Positions 43,292-55,379 of a stretch of DNA of 64,000 bases are shown here, piece after piece; within the stretch, counting starts at the first letter, position 1, and every line of letters starts with the position of its first letter. The translations under genes were made by a program, and so were the position numbers. A model generated the notes under the pieces. The model had not been told where the DNA came from. It made no database searches and was given only the letters and a program-made list of their open reading frames with translations. The stretch spans positions 4,642,001 through 4,706,000 of the forward strand of contig JAQISU010000169.1 of the NCBI GenBank assembly GCA_029339505.1, written 5' to 3'. This stretch comes from Unio delphinus. Taxonomy: Eukaryota; Mollusca; Bivalvia; Unionida; Unionidae.

Positions 43292-45322
43292 TCACACTAC
43301 TTTGATCATTAACATCATGTATTTATGTGATACGACTTGAAATAAGAACAGCAAAACTATACATAGTAATAAATTCTAACAACATGGATTACATTATGGT
43401 AATTACAAATATCTAGACACAGTTATTAAACTTCCACTATAATTTTTTTAATATAGTTTCTTCACCCCCCCCCAAAAAAAATGAAGTCCACATTTTTAAA
43501 AGATACATAGTTTTAAAGCCAGGTTGCTCATCAAAAAATGTGTATGTGCCACTCCTGTACATTTATAGTTATTTCTAAACAGTTTTCAAATGTTTTGGAT
43601 TTTGGTTAAGAAACTAACGTTTTTTAGCTGTATATTCAAACAACCTTTAAAATCCAACGCACCCAAACTATGTTCCTACCCAACTCAGGCAGATTGGTTA
43701 TAACACAATATTCAAAGATGCCCACTATGGTTATTGTATTTGATGTCTGTGGTGCACCATTTTCATTTTGGGAAAAAGAGACATTATAAGAAGTCTTTCC
43801 ATGAAAACCCCATATGTTGATGCAACAATATGTTCAATCAAACTTTAAATGTTTTAGTATTTTTAAAAACTGAGCGCTTCTATTTAGTCACTGAAGGCCA
43901 TTTGGTTCATTGTGTTTGAGACCTATGATCCATAGATTGGAAAGGGAAATAACTCTACTGTATTTCTTCTGGTTACCTTCAATTTATGTATTTCACTAAG
44001 TGGTGAAAAACCCACTATTTTCAATTAAAATACTATAGTTGTTTTTCACCTACATGATGATATTTTTCATTCACTTCAGTGAATTAGCAAAATTATTTCT
44101 ATATGAAAATCCACTAATTCCCAGGGTTTCATAAAATAAAATAAAGACATCTATTTCCATGTTTAAATGTCATTTTATTGAACTTCATCACTGTAATGAC
44201 AAACTAGAAAACACTTATTTAAAACCAAAGATGATTACTCTGATTGTGAAACCTAACTTATTTTCATCTTTAAAAACATTGGAATGTAGATGATGGGCAG
44301 TTTATTTCTTTTCAACAAAGAGAAGGAAAGACTTTGCAAATGTTTGCTGGCACACACCTGGACTCCTATGTGTGTAAGAACAAAGAGAAGGATAGCCTTT
44401 GTTAAGTATTTGCACCTTGACCTCCAAGGAATCAACATTTTCCTCCATGATTATTTTATAAAAAATCCAATGAAGGCTCTTTATAGTCAAAAGTAATTAC
44501 TTTACAGGATATTGTTTGGCAGATGCAATTATTTATATTGTTTATAAGAGTTCAGTTAAGCAGTATACATTAACAAAACCAAATGTGCATACAAATTTAC
44601 ATGAAACAAATCAGCATCTTGATTAAAAATAACACTATAGAACACAATGACATGCATTTATATTTAGATACTTACTTTTAAAAAATCAAAGTGCTTAGAG
44701 TACATATGGCTTCTTGATTCTGTAAAATACATTTGTATTACAACTAATAGGATTAAAGGAATGAATGTCAACTGAAAAAAAAGTTTGAGAACCACCACTC
44801 TAGTACATATAATCTATAACAGATGCACAAAGTCTTTTCTTCTCTTTTTGTATTACTGAAAACTGATCAAACAATTCCTAATAAATATTCTGAGATTCTT
44901 TTAAGCAATTATTTTGTTAAGAACATTAAAAAAATTGATGTATTATTTTAAGTATACAGAAGCTGTTAACCTATCCACTTTGTCTAATCAATTCCTAAGG
45001 ATCAGACTGCGAGTCCCTTCAAGGCAAATAGCACCAAGATAATAAAGTGCCTATCATCAGAAATACCAACGATTCTTAGAAAGAATTTGCAGACCGAATG
45101 CCACAGGCTTTGAAAGAATAAAATCCATAGAAGCCAAAAAATGAAAACTGAAGAAAAAAAGAAATATAATTTCACAAACAGTAGGTTTTAATTGTCACAG
45201 ACAATACTGGTCCCTTTTATCTTTAACTAATGTCAGCAACTACAGAAGTCAAAATGTAGAGAAGAATCTGTTAGATCCACAGAACGTAGTCGAGTACTGG
45301 ATGAAGACTGGATATTCTGAGA
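43292..45322. other. Gene-less DNA and presumed CPSF2 3' flank
   Basis: No exon seen. The part next to 45322 should hold the CPSF2 3' UTR; a minus-strand ATTAAA at 45187-45192, about 130 bp past the stop codon, could be its polyadenylation signal. Confidence 0.4.
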
Positions 45323-45415
45323 TCAGACAATGGCATACTGCTCATAAAGCAGCTCACGGATTGCAAAATAATCCTCACTAATCATGCCTTCCAGTTGAAT
45401 CCGACCAGCTTCATT
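45323..45415 (-). CDS. CPSF2: CPSF2 terminal coding exon
   Basis: Minus-strand exon preceded by a good acceptor (TTTCAG at 45421-45416), ending at TGA 45325-45323. The last residues read RELLYEQYAIV, the characteristic C-terminus of cleavage and polyadenylation specificity factor subunit 2 (CPSF100). CPSF2 is the metallo-beta-lactamase-fold partner of CPSF73 in mRNA 3'-end processing. The exon is in phase 0 with the previous one at 53628-53762. The intron between them is 8.2 kb and full of transposons. Confidence 0.93.
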   Translation of the reverse strand, partial: NEAGRIQLEGMISEDYFAIRELLYEQYAIV

Positions 45416-45759
45416 CTGAAAGATTAAGTTACAAAGAAATTGCCTATAAGTAAATATAAGTGTTTACCATTTCACATAATAAAACTGCCTATTTACATGA
45501 CAAAATTTAACAGTGAGAGATTGAATGTATATTCTGAATGCCCTGTGATGGGTCATAAAATTAAATTAACGTTTATAAAAAATGTTGAATATTTTTGAGT
45601 CCATTCAATTTTTAAAATTATTATTGGTCATATAGACAATTTTTGACAGAATCTGTAAAATTTTGCTTAATACCATGATATTTAGCAACATACACATCTG
45701 AGAAATTATTACATATGAGATTGCAGTACAAGTAATAATAGTCAACAGATGGCCATACT

Positions 45760-45975
45760 GGCTGTCTCAGAACACCATTAATTACTATGGACTATGGCTG
45801 TCTCAGAACACCATTAATTACTATGGACTATGGCTGTCTCAGAACACCATTAATTACTATGGACTATGGCTGTCTCAGAACACCATTAATTACTATGGAC
45901 TATGGCTGTCTCAGAACACCATTAATTACTATGGACTATGGCTGTCTCAGAACACCATTAATTACTATGGACTAA
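45760..45975. repeat. 36-bp tandem repeat, 6 units
   Basis: Six nearly perfect units of GGCTGTCTCAGAACACCATT plus AATTACTATGGACTAT. Lies in the last CPSF2 intron, 10 bp from the left target duplication of the LINE. Period is a multiple of three, giving a spurious open frame. Confidence 0.96.
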
Positions 45976-45996
45976 CTACATGTATATATCACAAGA

Positions 45997-46966
45997 TCCT
46001 GAAGAGTCCGCTCCGGCTGACCAGGTCAAATGCCTTGGTCAGGTCTATGAAGGCAATGTAGAGGGGCATCTGCTGCTCACGACACTTCTCCTGCAGCTGT
46101 CGTAGTGAGAAGATCATGTCTACAGTTGACCTGCCTGCTCGGAAGCCACACTGGGACTCGGGGTAGACTCGGGATGCTAGGGTTTGCAAGCGCGCCAGGA
46201 CGACACGGGCGAACGCCTTACCAACAATACTGAGAAGAGAGATGCCTCGGTAGTTGTTGCAGTCACTGCGGTCTCCTTTGTTCTTGTATAGAGTGACAAT
46301 GTTTGCATCTCGCACGTCCTGGAGGATGTGTCCTTGTCCCCAGCAGAGGCAGAGGAGTTCGTGCAGAGGCTGGATTAGTGCTGGTTTCCCTATCTTTAGG
46401 ACTTTAGGCGGAATGCCGTCACTCCCAGGGGCCTTCCCACAAGCAAGGCAGTCGATGGCTTTGCTAAGCTCTTCCAGGGTGGGTGGTGTGTCTAGTTCCT
46501 CCAAGACTGGCAGGTCTGGGATGGCATCTAGGGCGGTGTCCGTGACGACGTTTTGGGTTGCATACAGCTTAAGATAGTGCTCAACCCAGCGCTGCAGCTG
46601 TTTGCCCTGGTCTTTGATGATTTTGCCAGTCTTGGACTTGAGTGGGGCAATCTTGGAGGTGGGTGGGCCTGTTGCCTTCTTGATACCCTCGTACATGCCC
46701 CTTGCATCCCCGGTTTCAGCAGCTATCTGTATACTGGTGCAGAGGTTCAGTCAGTAGGTGTTAGCGCAGTGACGGGCGGTCTGCTGGGCATTTTTCCTGG
46801 CAGTCCTGAGGGCCTGTAATGTACCAAGGCTAGGCACAGCCTTGTAAGCCCGGAGGGCTTTCCTTTTCGCCTTAGTCACGGGTTCCATCTCCTCCCAGCT
46901 GGCCTCATACCAGTCTGTGTTTTTGTGCTCTTTCTTCCCATAGGCAGTAATGGCTGAGTTGTACAC
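45997..46966 (-). pseudogene. LINE reverse transcriptase, N-terminal half (inverted part)
   Basis: Minus-strand reading shows GKAPGSDGIPPKVLK, NYRGISLLSIVGK, CGFRAGRSTVDMIF and AFIDLTKAFD (motif A with the first catalytic Asp). It ends abruptly at SGLFRIL at the inversion edge. An in-frame TAG near 46751-46753 breaks it upstream. The missing C-terminal half is found on the opposite strand from ~48226. Confidence 0.88.
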
Positions 46967-47874
46967 AGCGTCTCAGAGGTGGGACCACTTGGAATCGATG
47001 GTGTCATCAGGTGTCTGGTGAGAGCCTCGTGAAGTTTGCAGATGAACTGCTGTGTCTTCTCTGGATTGCTTGCACAGCAGGTGTTGATGCGTGGGCGACC
47101 ATTCTTCTTGGCGTGGTGCAGTTTCTTGGGTATTATTCGCACCATGCTGGCCACAAGGGAGTGGTCCGTGTCGCAGTCGGCACTGTGGTAGCTGCGGATG
47201 AAAAGAATGCTGGCTAGTTCCGCGCGCCTGGTGATGACTAGATCTAGCTGGTGCCAGTGGCGGGAACGTGGGTGTCTCCATGATACCTGGTGGATCTCCT
47301 TGCATTTGAAGAAGGTGTTGGTCACACATAAGCTTTGAGTGCAGCACATCTCCAGCTGGCCATTCTCATTGATTTTGCCTCTTCCGTGCAGGCCGAAACA
47401 GGTGGGCCATGCCTCGTAGTTAGCTCCCACTCGCGCATTGAAGTCTCCTAGTAGGTAGAGGCCCTCGGTACTGGGGATGTTTGATATTGCTTGATCCAGA
47501 GCCTCGTAGAACTGGTCTTTTTCTTTTGGGTTTGAGTAGAGGGTTGGGGCATACACGCTGAAGATGTTGGCTGGGCCTGAGAATGTTGATAGCCGGAGGG
47601 CAAGGATCCTCTCAGTGCCTGATGATGGAGGCTAAATGAAGGCGACGAGGGTGTTCTTTACAGCGAAGCCGACACCATGCTGCCTGGGTTCGTCTGATGG
47701 ATTTCCTTGCCAGAAGAAGGTGCAGTTGGCTTCCCTGATGGTGCCGCTGTCGGCCAGTCGGGTCTCTTGAAGACAGGCAATGCCGACATTCAGTCGGGAG
47801 AGTTCTCTGTCAATGATGGCAGTCTTCCGTGCATCATTGATCTTCTGCAGGTCAGTGGTGAGTCCAGGGCACAA
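46876..47874 (-). pseudogene. LINE apurinic endonuclease domain (inverted part)
   Basis: Minus-strand APE-type endonuclease: LNVGIACLQETRL (catalytic Glu), HGVGFAVKN, YLLGDFNARVG (Asp/Asn), SWRHPRSRHWHQLDLVI and SADCDTDHSLV (Asp-His). An in-frame TAG lies at 47632-47634 and a frameshift near 47005 follows the domain. It would nick target DNA to prime reverse transcription; inactive here. Confidence 0.88.
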
Positions 47875-48225
47875 GGTTATGATGTTCCAGCTTGCAAAAC
47901 GAAGAGCTGGAGTCTTCTTGTTTCCTCTCTGTATCTTGCTTGGTGCAGAGTTTTTTGGCCTGCTTGTCGAGATGGTTCTCTAAGCTCCACGCACCCAGTG
48001 AAGCAGGCAGGCCATGGCGGGAAGCACCTTATTGACTGGGGGTTGCCCAGCTTGAGGCAGGCGGTAGCTTCCAATGAGACATGGCGATCTCTCCCACCGT
48101 CGAAAGCAGCCCCTGGCGCCAAGTTCTACGCCAATCGAGCTATGGCTTATAACCGGTAGACTGCTGCTTCCCGTGTTGTGCCGACGCCTTAAGACGACGC
48201 TGGAGTGTCCTCTCCAGTGGAGCTA

Positions 48226-49480
48226 CAACCAGAGCGGATTCTTCATGATCCTTAAGAAGATACGCTGCCCCAAACGACTGCTCGCTATCATAACATCGTT
48301 TCACGAGAACATGCACAGCACAGTATGCTTCAACGGCACAACATCAGAGGCCTTCCCAGTCAGCAGCGGAGTGAAGCAAGGCTGTGTCCTTGTGCCAACT
48401 CTCTTTGCCATCTTCTTTTCCATTCTCCTCCAGTACGCCTTCAAGGACTGCAGCGAGGGTGTGTATATACACACCAGGACTGACGGAAAGCTGTTTAACA
48501 TCGCCGGTCTCCGTGCAAAGACTAAAGTTACAAAGGTTTTCATCTGTGAATTGCTCTTTGACCGACGATGCAGCCTTGACACGGAAGATGGACTGCAGCA
48601 GCTAGTATGCCGCCTCTCTCACGCCTGCAAGGAGTTCGGACTGACCATCAGTCTGAAGAAGACGAATGTAATGGTGCAGGACGCAGACTCCTCTCCCACC
48701 ATCGCCATTGATGGGTACAACCTGGAAGTTGTTGAGGACTACACATACCTTGGGTCCACCATCTCCAACTCGCTCTCCATTGATACTGATGTAAATGGCC
48801 GGATTGCCAAGGCATCAGCAGTTATGGCGAGACTGAACCAGAGGGTCTGGGACAATCACAACCTCAACGAGAAGACCAAACTGCACATCTACCAGGCATG
48901 CGTTCTCAGCACACTCCTTTACAGCAGCGAGGCATGGACCACCTATGCGAGTCACGTGAGGAAATTCAACAGCTTCCACCTGAGATGCTTGCGGCGCATT
49001 CTGCGTATCCAGTGGCAGGACAAAGTTCCCAACACAGAGGTTCTGAAACGCACCGGCATGAACAGCATGTTCTCCATTCTCAGCGAGAGGCGCCTTCGCT
49101 GGCTAGGCCATGTTAGGAGAATGGACCCAGGCCGCATACCCAAGGACCTGCTGTACGGCGAGCTAGTAGAAGGTGCACGAACGACTGGAAGGCCACGTCT
49201 GCGATACAAAGATGTCTGCAAAAAGGACATGAAGACAGCCAACATCAACATAAACAATTGGGAGAGCTGTGCTGACGACAGCTCTGCGTGGCGTCTTGCT
49301 GTCAGACAGGGCACTCAGAAAGCTGAGGAGATGAGAAACACAAACCTCGCTGCAAAGAGAGCCAGGAGGAAGGCGAACCAAAAACATCCTCAGCAAGCAT
49401 CAGCATACACCTGCAGCAAGTGCAACAGAGACTGTCACTCAAAAGTCGGACTCTTCAGCCAATCGCGAAGGTGCAGATAG
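48226..49480 (+). pseudogene. LINE reverse transcriptase, C-terminal half
   Basis: Starts inside the reverse transcriptase (FFMILKKIRCPKRLL). It has FPVSSGVKQGCVLVPTLF (motif B), a damaged motif C, then the GLTISLKKTNVM and YLGSTIS motifs, and a C-terminal CSKCNRDCHSKVGL zinc-knuckle-like end. Motif C, the FADD catalytic Asp pair, is out of frame: an extra A at about 48561 shifts it, and the frame is restored within ~10 codons. The open frame upstream to 48074 is inverted 5' UTR and not part of the protein. Confidence 0.9.
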
Positions 49481-49633
49481 GACACCCAAATCGGAAGCTA
49501 CACCATCGTCTTTCGAAGACGGACGGATGCCGATGAGTGACGATATCACAAGAACTCTTTTTTTGTGAAAATATCATTTTGATATGACCATCTGTTCAGA
49601 AGCAGATATACCGAGATTTTCAAGATGAACACC

Positions 49634-49883
49634 GGGGCCTTGAGTAGCAGAGTGGTCTAAAACGCTCTCCGTTACAGATCACTGCCATCCCACCTCTGTC
49701 TGCATGGGTTTGAGTCTAAGATTCGGCTAATGTAGTTATATGAGAAAGCTTGCCAGTAGGTTCTTGTGGGTCAGTGGTTCTTTCTGGTGGTTTTCCTGGG
49801 TTCTTCCTCCACCAATAATACTAGCCGCCATGTATAACCTATCATATGCTGAAAAATGGCATTAAACCCTTCAACAACAACAG
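49634..49883 (+). mobile_element. tRNA-derived SINE family 1, copy 2
   Basis: A 13-bp target duplication, CAAGATGAACACC, lies at 49621-49633 and 49884-49896. Head GAGTAGCAGAGTGGTCTAAA, B-box GGGTTTGAGTCTAAG, 3' end GCTGAAAAATGGCATTAAAC and a CAACAACAACAGC tail. Inserted into degenerate repeat DNA of the CPSF2 intron. Confidence 0.95.
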
Positions 49884-50122
49884 CAAGATGAACACCATGA
49901 GGACCATACTGGATGTCAGATTGGTACCATTTCATTCAAGACTGACCAAGACATTACAGTGAGTCTAGTAGTGAAAATCCCATTTTAATATGACCATCTG
50001 TTCAAGAGATGCAGTGATAAGATTTTAAAAATGGCCACCATTGGGTGAATATGTGTGTGTAAAATGTCATGGCAATAACAAACTTGTGGTGGTGGATGCC
50101 ATGATGATCTGTAATCAGCAGA

Positions 50123-50451
50123 TTTGTTTGTTTGATTAGGATTTTTAATGAAGCTTTAACAATTTTTCAGTCATATCGCTACAATGTTTGCAGTGAGGCA
50201 GTTTATACTGATGTCTAGCACTGGGGCATCATGCTGCAGACATGTACATGTATCATGATGTCCCACCCAGTCACATTATGCTGACACCAGGCCGACCAGT
50301 CCTAACACTAACCTCTTAATGCTGAGTGCCATGTGAGGCAGCTGTTAGTACCATTTTGTAAGTCTTTGGTATGACTTGGCCAGGGATTGAACCCATGACC
50401 TCCTGCTTCTGCATTGGACACTCTAATCACTAGGCCACAGAAGCAGTTCTA
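50123..50451 (-). mobile_element. tRNA-derived SINE family 2, copy 3, with target duplication
   Basis: Flanked by TAATCAGCAGA at 50112-50122 and 50452-50462. In the minus orientation the tRNA-like head is at the right end (complement of GGGATTGAACCCATGACC, then CACTAGGCC) and the 3' end at the left (AGCTTTAACAATTTTTCAGT). This copy has a TTTG-rich tail where others have (CA)n. Confidence 0.92.
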
Positions 50452-50812
50452 TAATCAGCAGAACTTAAAATTCACGTGAAGAGTTTTAAATACCAAAGGG
50501 CACATCTAGGCAACTTGTTTGATATGTCTCCCATAGAGATATCGTGAACAGTTTTTGAGCTTGGTTTCAGAAAATAAAGTGTGAATAAAACTGGAAGGAC
50601 ATGGTAATGAAACATTGAAAATATTAAAATTGAAAAATTCAAAATGGTAGAACTCGTAATGTGAATTTGATGAGTATATTAAATTTTAAAGGGATATTTT
50701 AAACAATTTTAGATATGTGCTTCAGAAATTAAAGTGTGTAATCAGTGGTCGGATGGAGCAACAAATTTTCGAAAAAACCAACAAAAGGTACATCTAATTT
50801 AGAATTCTAATA

Positions 50813-52063
50813 CAGTGGGACCCCGCTATAACCCGGTAGTTGGGAGCCATAGAATCCGACCGGGCTATGAACCGAACCATGTTATAAGCAACCATGTACA
50901 ATACCAACACATTTATGGATTTAATTGCAGGGTGGGGGTTACATAAAGACAGGTGCGAAAATGCATGGCACAATTACCATTTTTAATCAATATATATTAA
51001 ATGAGAAAAACATTTACTGTGGTAACAGAAATTGCAGATTTAATATATTACTTTATTCAGAGAACCATGCATTGGTACATACACGTGTCTAATTTATATA
51101 TACCTGTATAATCTATTGCATGAAAAGAGTATCAACACCGTGTACTCACCAGCGAATCTTGTAACATACACTGAATCCATAATACAAATATTTCCATCGA
51201 AAATATCCACACAAGGATGTAAAATATTCAATAATTTTGTCACAGATCATTATGTGACTGAATTCAATGAAAAGAAAATAGCAAAAATTACGTAATGGGT
51301 GTACGTAACGAATGATGAAATAGTACATGTCCGTAGATTAAATAATGGAAGCTAAAGTATATTCTTATAATAACTACATGTACATCTCAGGACCTTTCCT
51401 TCTCTGAATTCAGTCATTGTAAATTTCAGCACATTTTCCCACCCAAGCTGCTAGTCAAAGTCCTTTGAACTTGCCGCCCAGCTATTGCGTCATGTTCTTT
51501 TGATGTACTCTAATACAGCAGGCAGAACTGGCTGATATTTTAACCACTGAATCACTGTTTAGCTCGGCAGTTCACTTTGATGATAAACAATTTACTTAAA
51601 TTGATTGATTTATACATTCTGGTGAAAATCTTTTATCAACCCCCGCATTGGCTCTTGTTTAGTTGTGTATGAAATTAAGAGAACATATAATGGAGATTAT
51701 TAGAGCAACCATTGTATTCAGAATGCATTAAAGACAAACACAAAGCAGACACGATGGCTTCATTACTCAGGAATCAGTAATTATAATATTGACACTTATG
51801 AGCTGTAATTTTTCAAGAATAAACAAAGATCAAAGTTCTCAGTAGGCCCAGCAATTGGTTCGTATTAACGACGTTTATTTTTGCACAAAACTAGAAGAAA
51901 ATTTGATAATACATTTTCTACAGGTTCTTTTTCACACTGTTTTTTTTTTGGTCTTTGAGAAAAATACCTGTAATAAATTACCCGAAATTTCGGGAGCCAT
52001 GCCACGACCGGGATATATCCGAATTCAGGTTATAGCGGGGCGGGTTATAACGGGGTCCCACTG
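50813..52063. mobile_element. Pogo/Tigger-like non-autonomous DNA transposon, 1251 bp
   Basis: Terminal inverted repeats of ~23 bp, CAGTGGGACCCCG then TATAACCCG, with one C/T mismatch, are flanked by TA dinucleotides (50811-50812 and 52064-52065), the Tc1/mariner-type target duplication. Internal sub-repeats of the terminus (GGTTATAGCGGGGCGGG) are present at the right end. No transposase is recognised inside. Confidence 0.9.
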
Positions 52064-52599
52064 TATATCCAAGTCATAAACTAATTTAAAATCCCATGAA
52101 GCTAAATGGTATCTGGCTATCTCTCAACTTGATGCAATCATTTATCTTCTTTACAACTTTATATAAGACCATAGGAAACACTTAAATCAATATGACATGA
52201 TATCCATTAAATGTAATTCTTGCATGTTTTGCCTTTTTCAAAGAATCTGAATATTCCTTTTTACTTGTGTCCTTATTGTTTAAATATTTTAAGGAGTCTT
52301 ATTGTACCCTTGAACATGTTTTCATTTTTTGAATACTAGTTATAGAAAATACTGATGGCAACAGCTTGATCATGCAAACGTTTTGCATGAAAAATATGTG
52401 CAGTTTAAAGCATCTAAGTTACTCCTGGTTTCCTGACCAACTGCACTGAATCTAATATGGAACCTAAATCCATATCAAACATTGACATACCAGTATCTGG
52501 ATAGAACTGGGAAGCATACGTGTACCAAGTTCCTTCCTTGCATTTCAAACAGCTAGCAATAAGTATGATAAAATCAGAGACACAGGAAACTTGAAAATA

Positions 52600-53480
52600 A
52601 TAATGTGACCTTGACCTTGACAAAACACATCTATACAAGTGGATACAAGTATATCAGTCTTCATTCATTGATCTTAAATAGCTATTAAATTGATAAGCAA
52701 AAGAACTAATGTAACTGTAAACTAAAATATGGACTGTGATTTTGACCATGCTGATATGAACCCTTATATACAGAAATATATTAAAAAAAGTTGTAAAATT
52801 ATGAAGTGGAATGGAAAGACAGAAAGCTAAAAATAATGAGTAATGACCTTGCCCTTTAGAAAGAAATCCAATGTAGTACTATATTTGACATACCTTCTAG
52901 TGTAAATGTTCAGTTATACAAAGTTATATATCTCAATCTCAAATAATTCTAAAGTTAAAGAATCCAAAGGTAAAGTGTAATGGAAAATGAATATGACCTT
53001 TATAATAGGAATCCTAGTTTGGTATACTACACACTTTCTATTGATGATGTACGAGTACACAAATTTTCATGAAATAATCTCAACTGACTCTAAATTCAGA
53101 GAGTAGATGGGAAAGTCTGTTTGAAAACTTAAAATGTTGAGCCATGACCTTGAACTTAAAGATAATAACTTTTATGTGGTGCAAGCCACTCCCTCTAGCG
53201 ATGCTTTAAAACTATATCTAATTTGATCATTTAATCTCAAATGGCTTTAGAGTTATCAAATAGAAGGGACAGTGCGATGAAAACAATACTGATCCATGAC
53301 CTTAAACATGACCAACAATTTCTTAAGTGACAAATCTTTTAGTAATAATATATATGTTTATAAAATTTCATCCAACTATCTCAAATGGCTTTAAAGTTGT
53401 GAGTGATAGGGAAAAGATGAGTATTTAATATATCGGTACTGAGCTTTAACCTTGACCATTAAGATATAAAGTTTCATTCC
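52600..53480. repeat. Degenerate intronic repeat, ~130-170-bp units
   Basis: Phrases recur in the same order: CTCAAATGGCTTTA then AAGTT, GGGAAAAG or GGGACAG, then TGACCTTGACC or ATGACCTTAAACATGACC (about 52600, 52850, 53150, 53300, 53450). The units are strongly diverged. No coding function. Confidence 0.6.
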
Positions 53481-53627
53481 TTAAGCAAAAATGGCTTTAT
53501 AGCAGGAAAATGTGATGAATGGCGATGGGGATAACACGTCCCCAAGTGTACAAACCTTCTTATACATACCTTGAAACCTAGAAACACCAAAAATAAATCG
53601 CACTAAGCAATATAAAGTTGTTCTTAC

Positions 53628-53762
53628 CCTCTTGACTGCAACTTTGTCATTACAGATAAGAGACCCAGCACCAAACTCTGCCTGAATATTTTGTCCAAGT
53701 AAGACCGACTTGAAATCTGAGAGCTTTGGTTCATTTACAAACACTGCTCGATGACCCATGAC
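53628..53762 (-). CDS. CPSF2: CPSF2 exon (penultimate)
   Basis: 135 bp, 45 codons, phase 0 at both ends. Acceptor TTTCAG|G (53768-53763), donor GTAAGA (53627-53622). It encodes [20 protein letters not shown], then [10 protein letters not shown] and VAVKR, the conserved block directly before the CPSF2 C-terminus. The order and phase with the neighbouring exons match the gene. Confidence 0.94.
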
Positions 53763-54152
53763 CTGAAATTTAGACAACAACTCTGGAATTATTAAAAAGT
53801 ATAATATGTACAGGTTGATTTTGTAATGTAAACTGTTTGTTGCCTTAATTACATGGACAGCCTCATTTGATGCAGTTTATGATAATTCTGAAATAAATTT
53901 AAAGTAAATATACTTAAATAATATACAAATCATGGATAAAGACTGCTTCATGTCAGTCAAATAGATGATCACCTTAAAATACCAGAATGTAAAAGCTGTC
54001 CTGTACCTATAAAAAATACAAAATGTTTTATTCTAAACTGTGAACAAATTACTGAATGTCTTATTTTTAAGGACAACTTCTAAAATTGGGAGACAAAAAA
54101 ACAAGAGAGATGGATATAATACAATTTTAAGAAAAAGATGGAAAGGACTTAC

Positions 54153-54217
54153 CAAATGTGTAGACAATGCTTCTAGAGAAGGAATTATGTCCAGTGACAC
54201 ATCTGAACTGTCATTAT
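54153..54217 (-). CDS. CPSF2: CPSF2 small exon
   Basis: 65 bp, with a TTCTCCAG acceptor upstream and a GTAAGT donor. It completes a codon begun in the exon at 58410-58596 and ends in phase 0. It encodes DVSLDIIPSLEALSTHL, corresponding to the acidic linker followed by IIPTLEPL in vertebrate CPSF2. A plus-strand open frame covering the same bases is a by-product. Confidence 0.85.
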
Positions 54218-54511
54218 CTGGAGAAGAAAAGAAAAAATATATTAAGAAAACATATTTTTCATTTGCATTTGTATGCTTTCATTGTGATTTCAGCTTGTAT
54301 GTTAAATATTAAATTCTACTTCTTGAATGTAAGTTTGCAACAAGGTAAACTCTCATTCTAATGACAAATGAAACAATGGATCAAGAGACCCAAGTGGACC
54401 AGATATTGCTCCCCTTTTCTGACTAATGGCCAAACAATACGTGTCAGGAAGATGCCTTCTGAAGAAATTTTTCCAAATATTGTTGATTGCACGTTATGAA
54501 GTCAATGAAAT

Positions 54512-54512
<1 letters not shown>

Positions 54513-54596
<84 letters not shown>
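54513..54596. repeat. (CT)n(TA)n compound microsatellite
   Basis: About 30 CT units followed by 12 TA units, in a CPSF2 intron. Confidence 0.98.
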
Positions 54597-55379
54597 GAAT
54601 TATGGAATAACATCATTTATTTATTTAATATTCAAAGGTTTTAAATATGCCAGGAAGCTATATGTTAAACTTGGTTAAATTCTATTCAGCAAAAAGTGAT
54701 GAATAAGGTTGTTTCTTTTCTTAATATAAGGAGTCATATTAAATGGCTGATCAACATCATGTGTTTAAAACTGAAAACCCCAAATGGTGTTTTCTACAGT
54801 ATAAATTTTGTCAAATTCTTTTCAATGGTACTGAGAAACAGTAGTTTGAGTGATTTCTAATTTTAGTAATAATTACAATATTAGACAGTTTGATCACATT
54901 AATTAGTACAAATCTGCAAGAGTATGGCAAATCTTGGTGTCTTGCATGTGTCCTTATGCTTGTCAGTATAACTGTAACTTTCTTAAGCTGACCCCTCTTC
55001 TATGTCTTAAGTGCATGCTGTCCACAAACAAGGTATGAGATCCCAAACCAAAGTTATTATGAAAACAACTATTTTCTTCTTTGTCACCATGACTTTGATA
55101 TCTACATCTTCTGACCCCCAAACTTATGCCTATCCGCAAATGTAAGCCATTAAAAAAGTTTGGCACAGGTCAGTAATAAAAACTAATGTTATAATGTTAT
55201 TGTGCAGAGATCATTTATCTTCCTTCAGAAAGTGACCATGACCTCTGACCACTTGACCTCAAAACAGGTAAGGTTCTTCCTACTCCAAGTTTAAGCTATC
55301 CAAAAAGTTTGTTAAATGCAAACGATGGTGAAGAGTTACTGTGCAGAAACCAAATTTCTTCTTTACATTACACTGTTGA

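Larger units (their letters stand above)
45997..49542 (+). mobile_element. APE-type LINE with 5' inversion (twin priming), 3.5 kb
   Basis: ATATCACAAGA, 11 bp, flanks the whole block exactly (45986-45996 and 49543-49553), so it is one insertion. The right part (~48226-49542) reads on the plus strand: second half of the reverse transcriptase and the 3' end. The left part (45997-~48226) is the 5' two thirds (5' UTR, endonuclease, first half of the reverse transcriptase) in inverted orientation. This is the twin-priming structure known for L1 insertions. The reverse-transcriptase type recalls RTE or related non-LTR families common in marine invertebrates; I am not certain of the clade. It lies in the last CPSF2 intron. 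Confidence 0.93.

Noticed and set aside
45787..45975. 62-residue repeat protein
   Set aside because: Frame created by the 36-bp tandem repeat.
46254..46819. Plus-strand open frames over the LINE reverse transcriptase
   Set aside because: Antisense shadows of the inverted LINE coding region.
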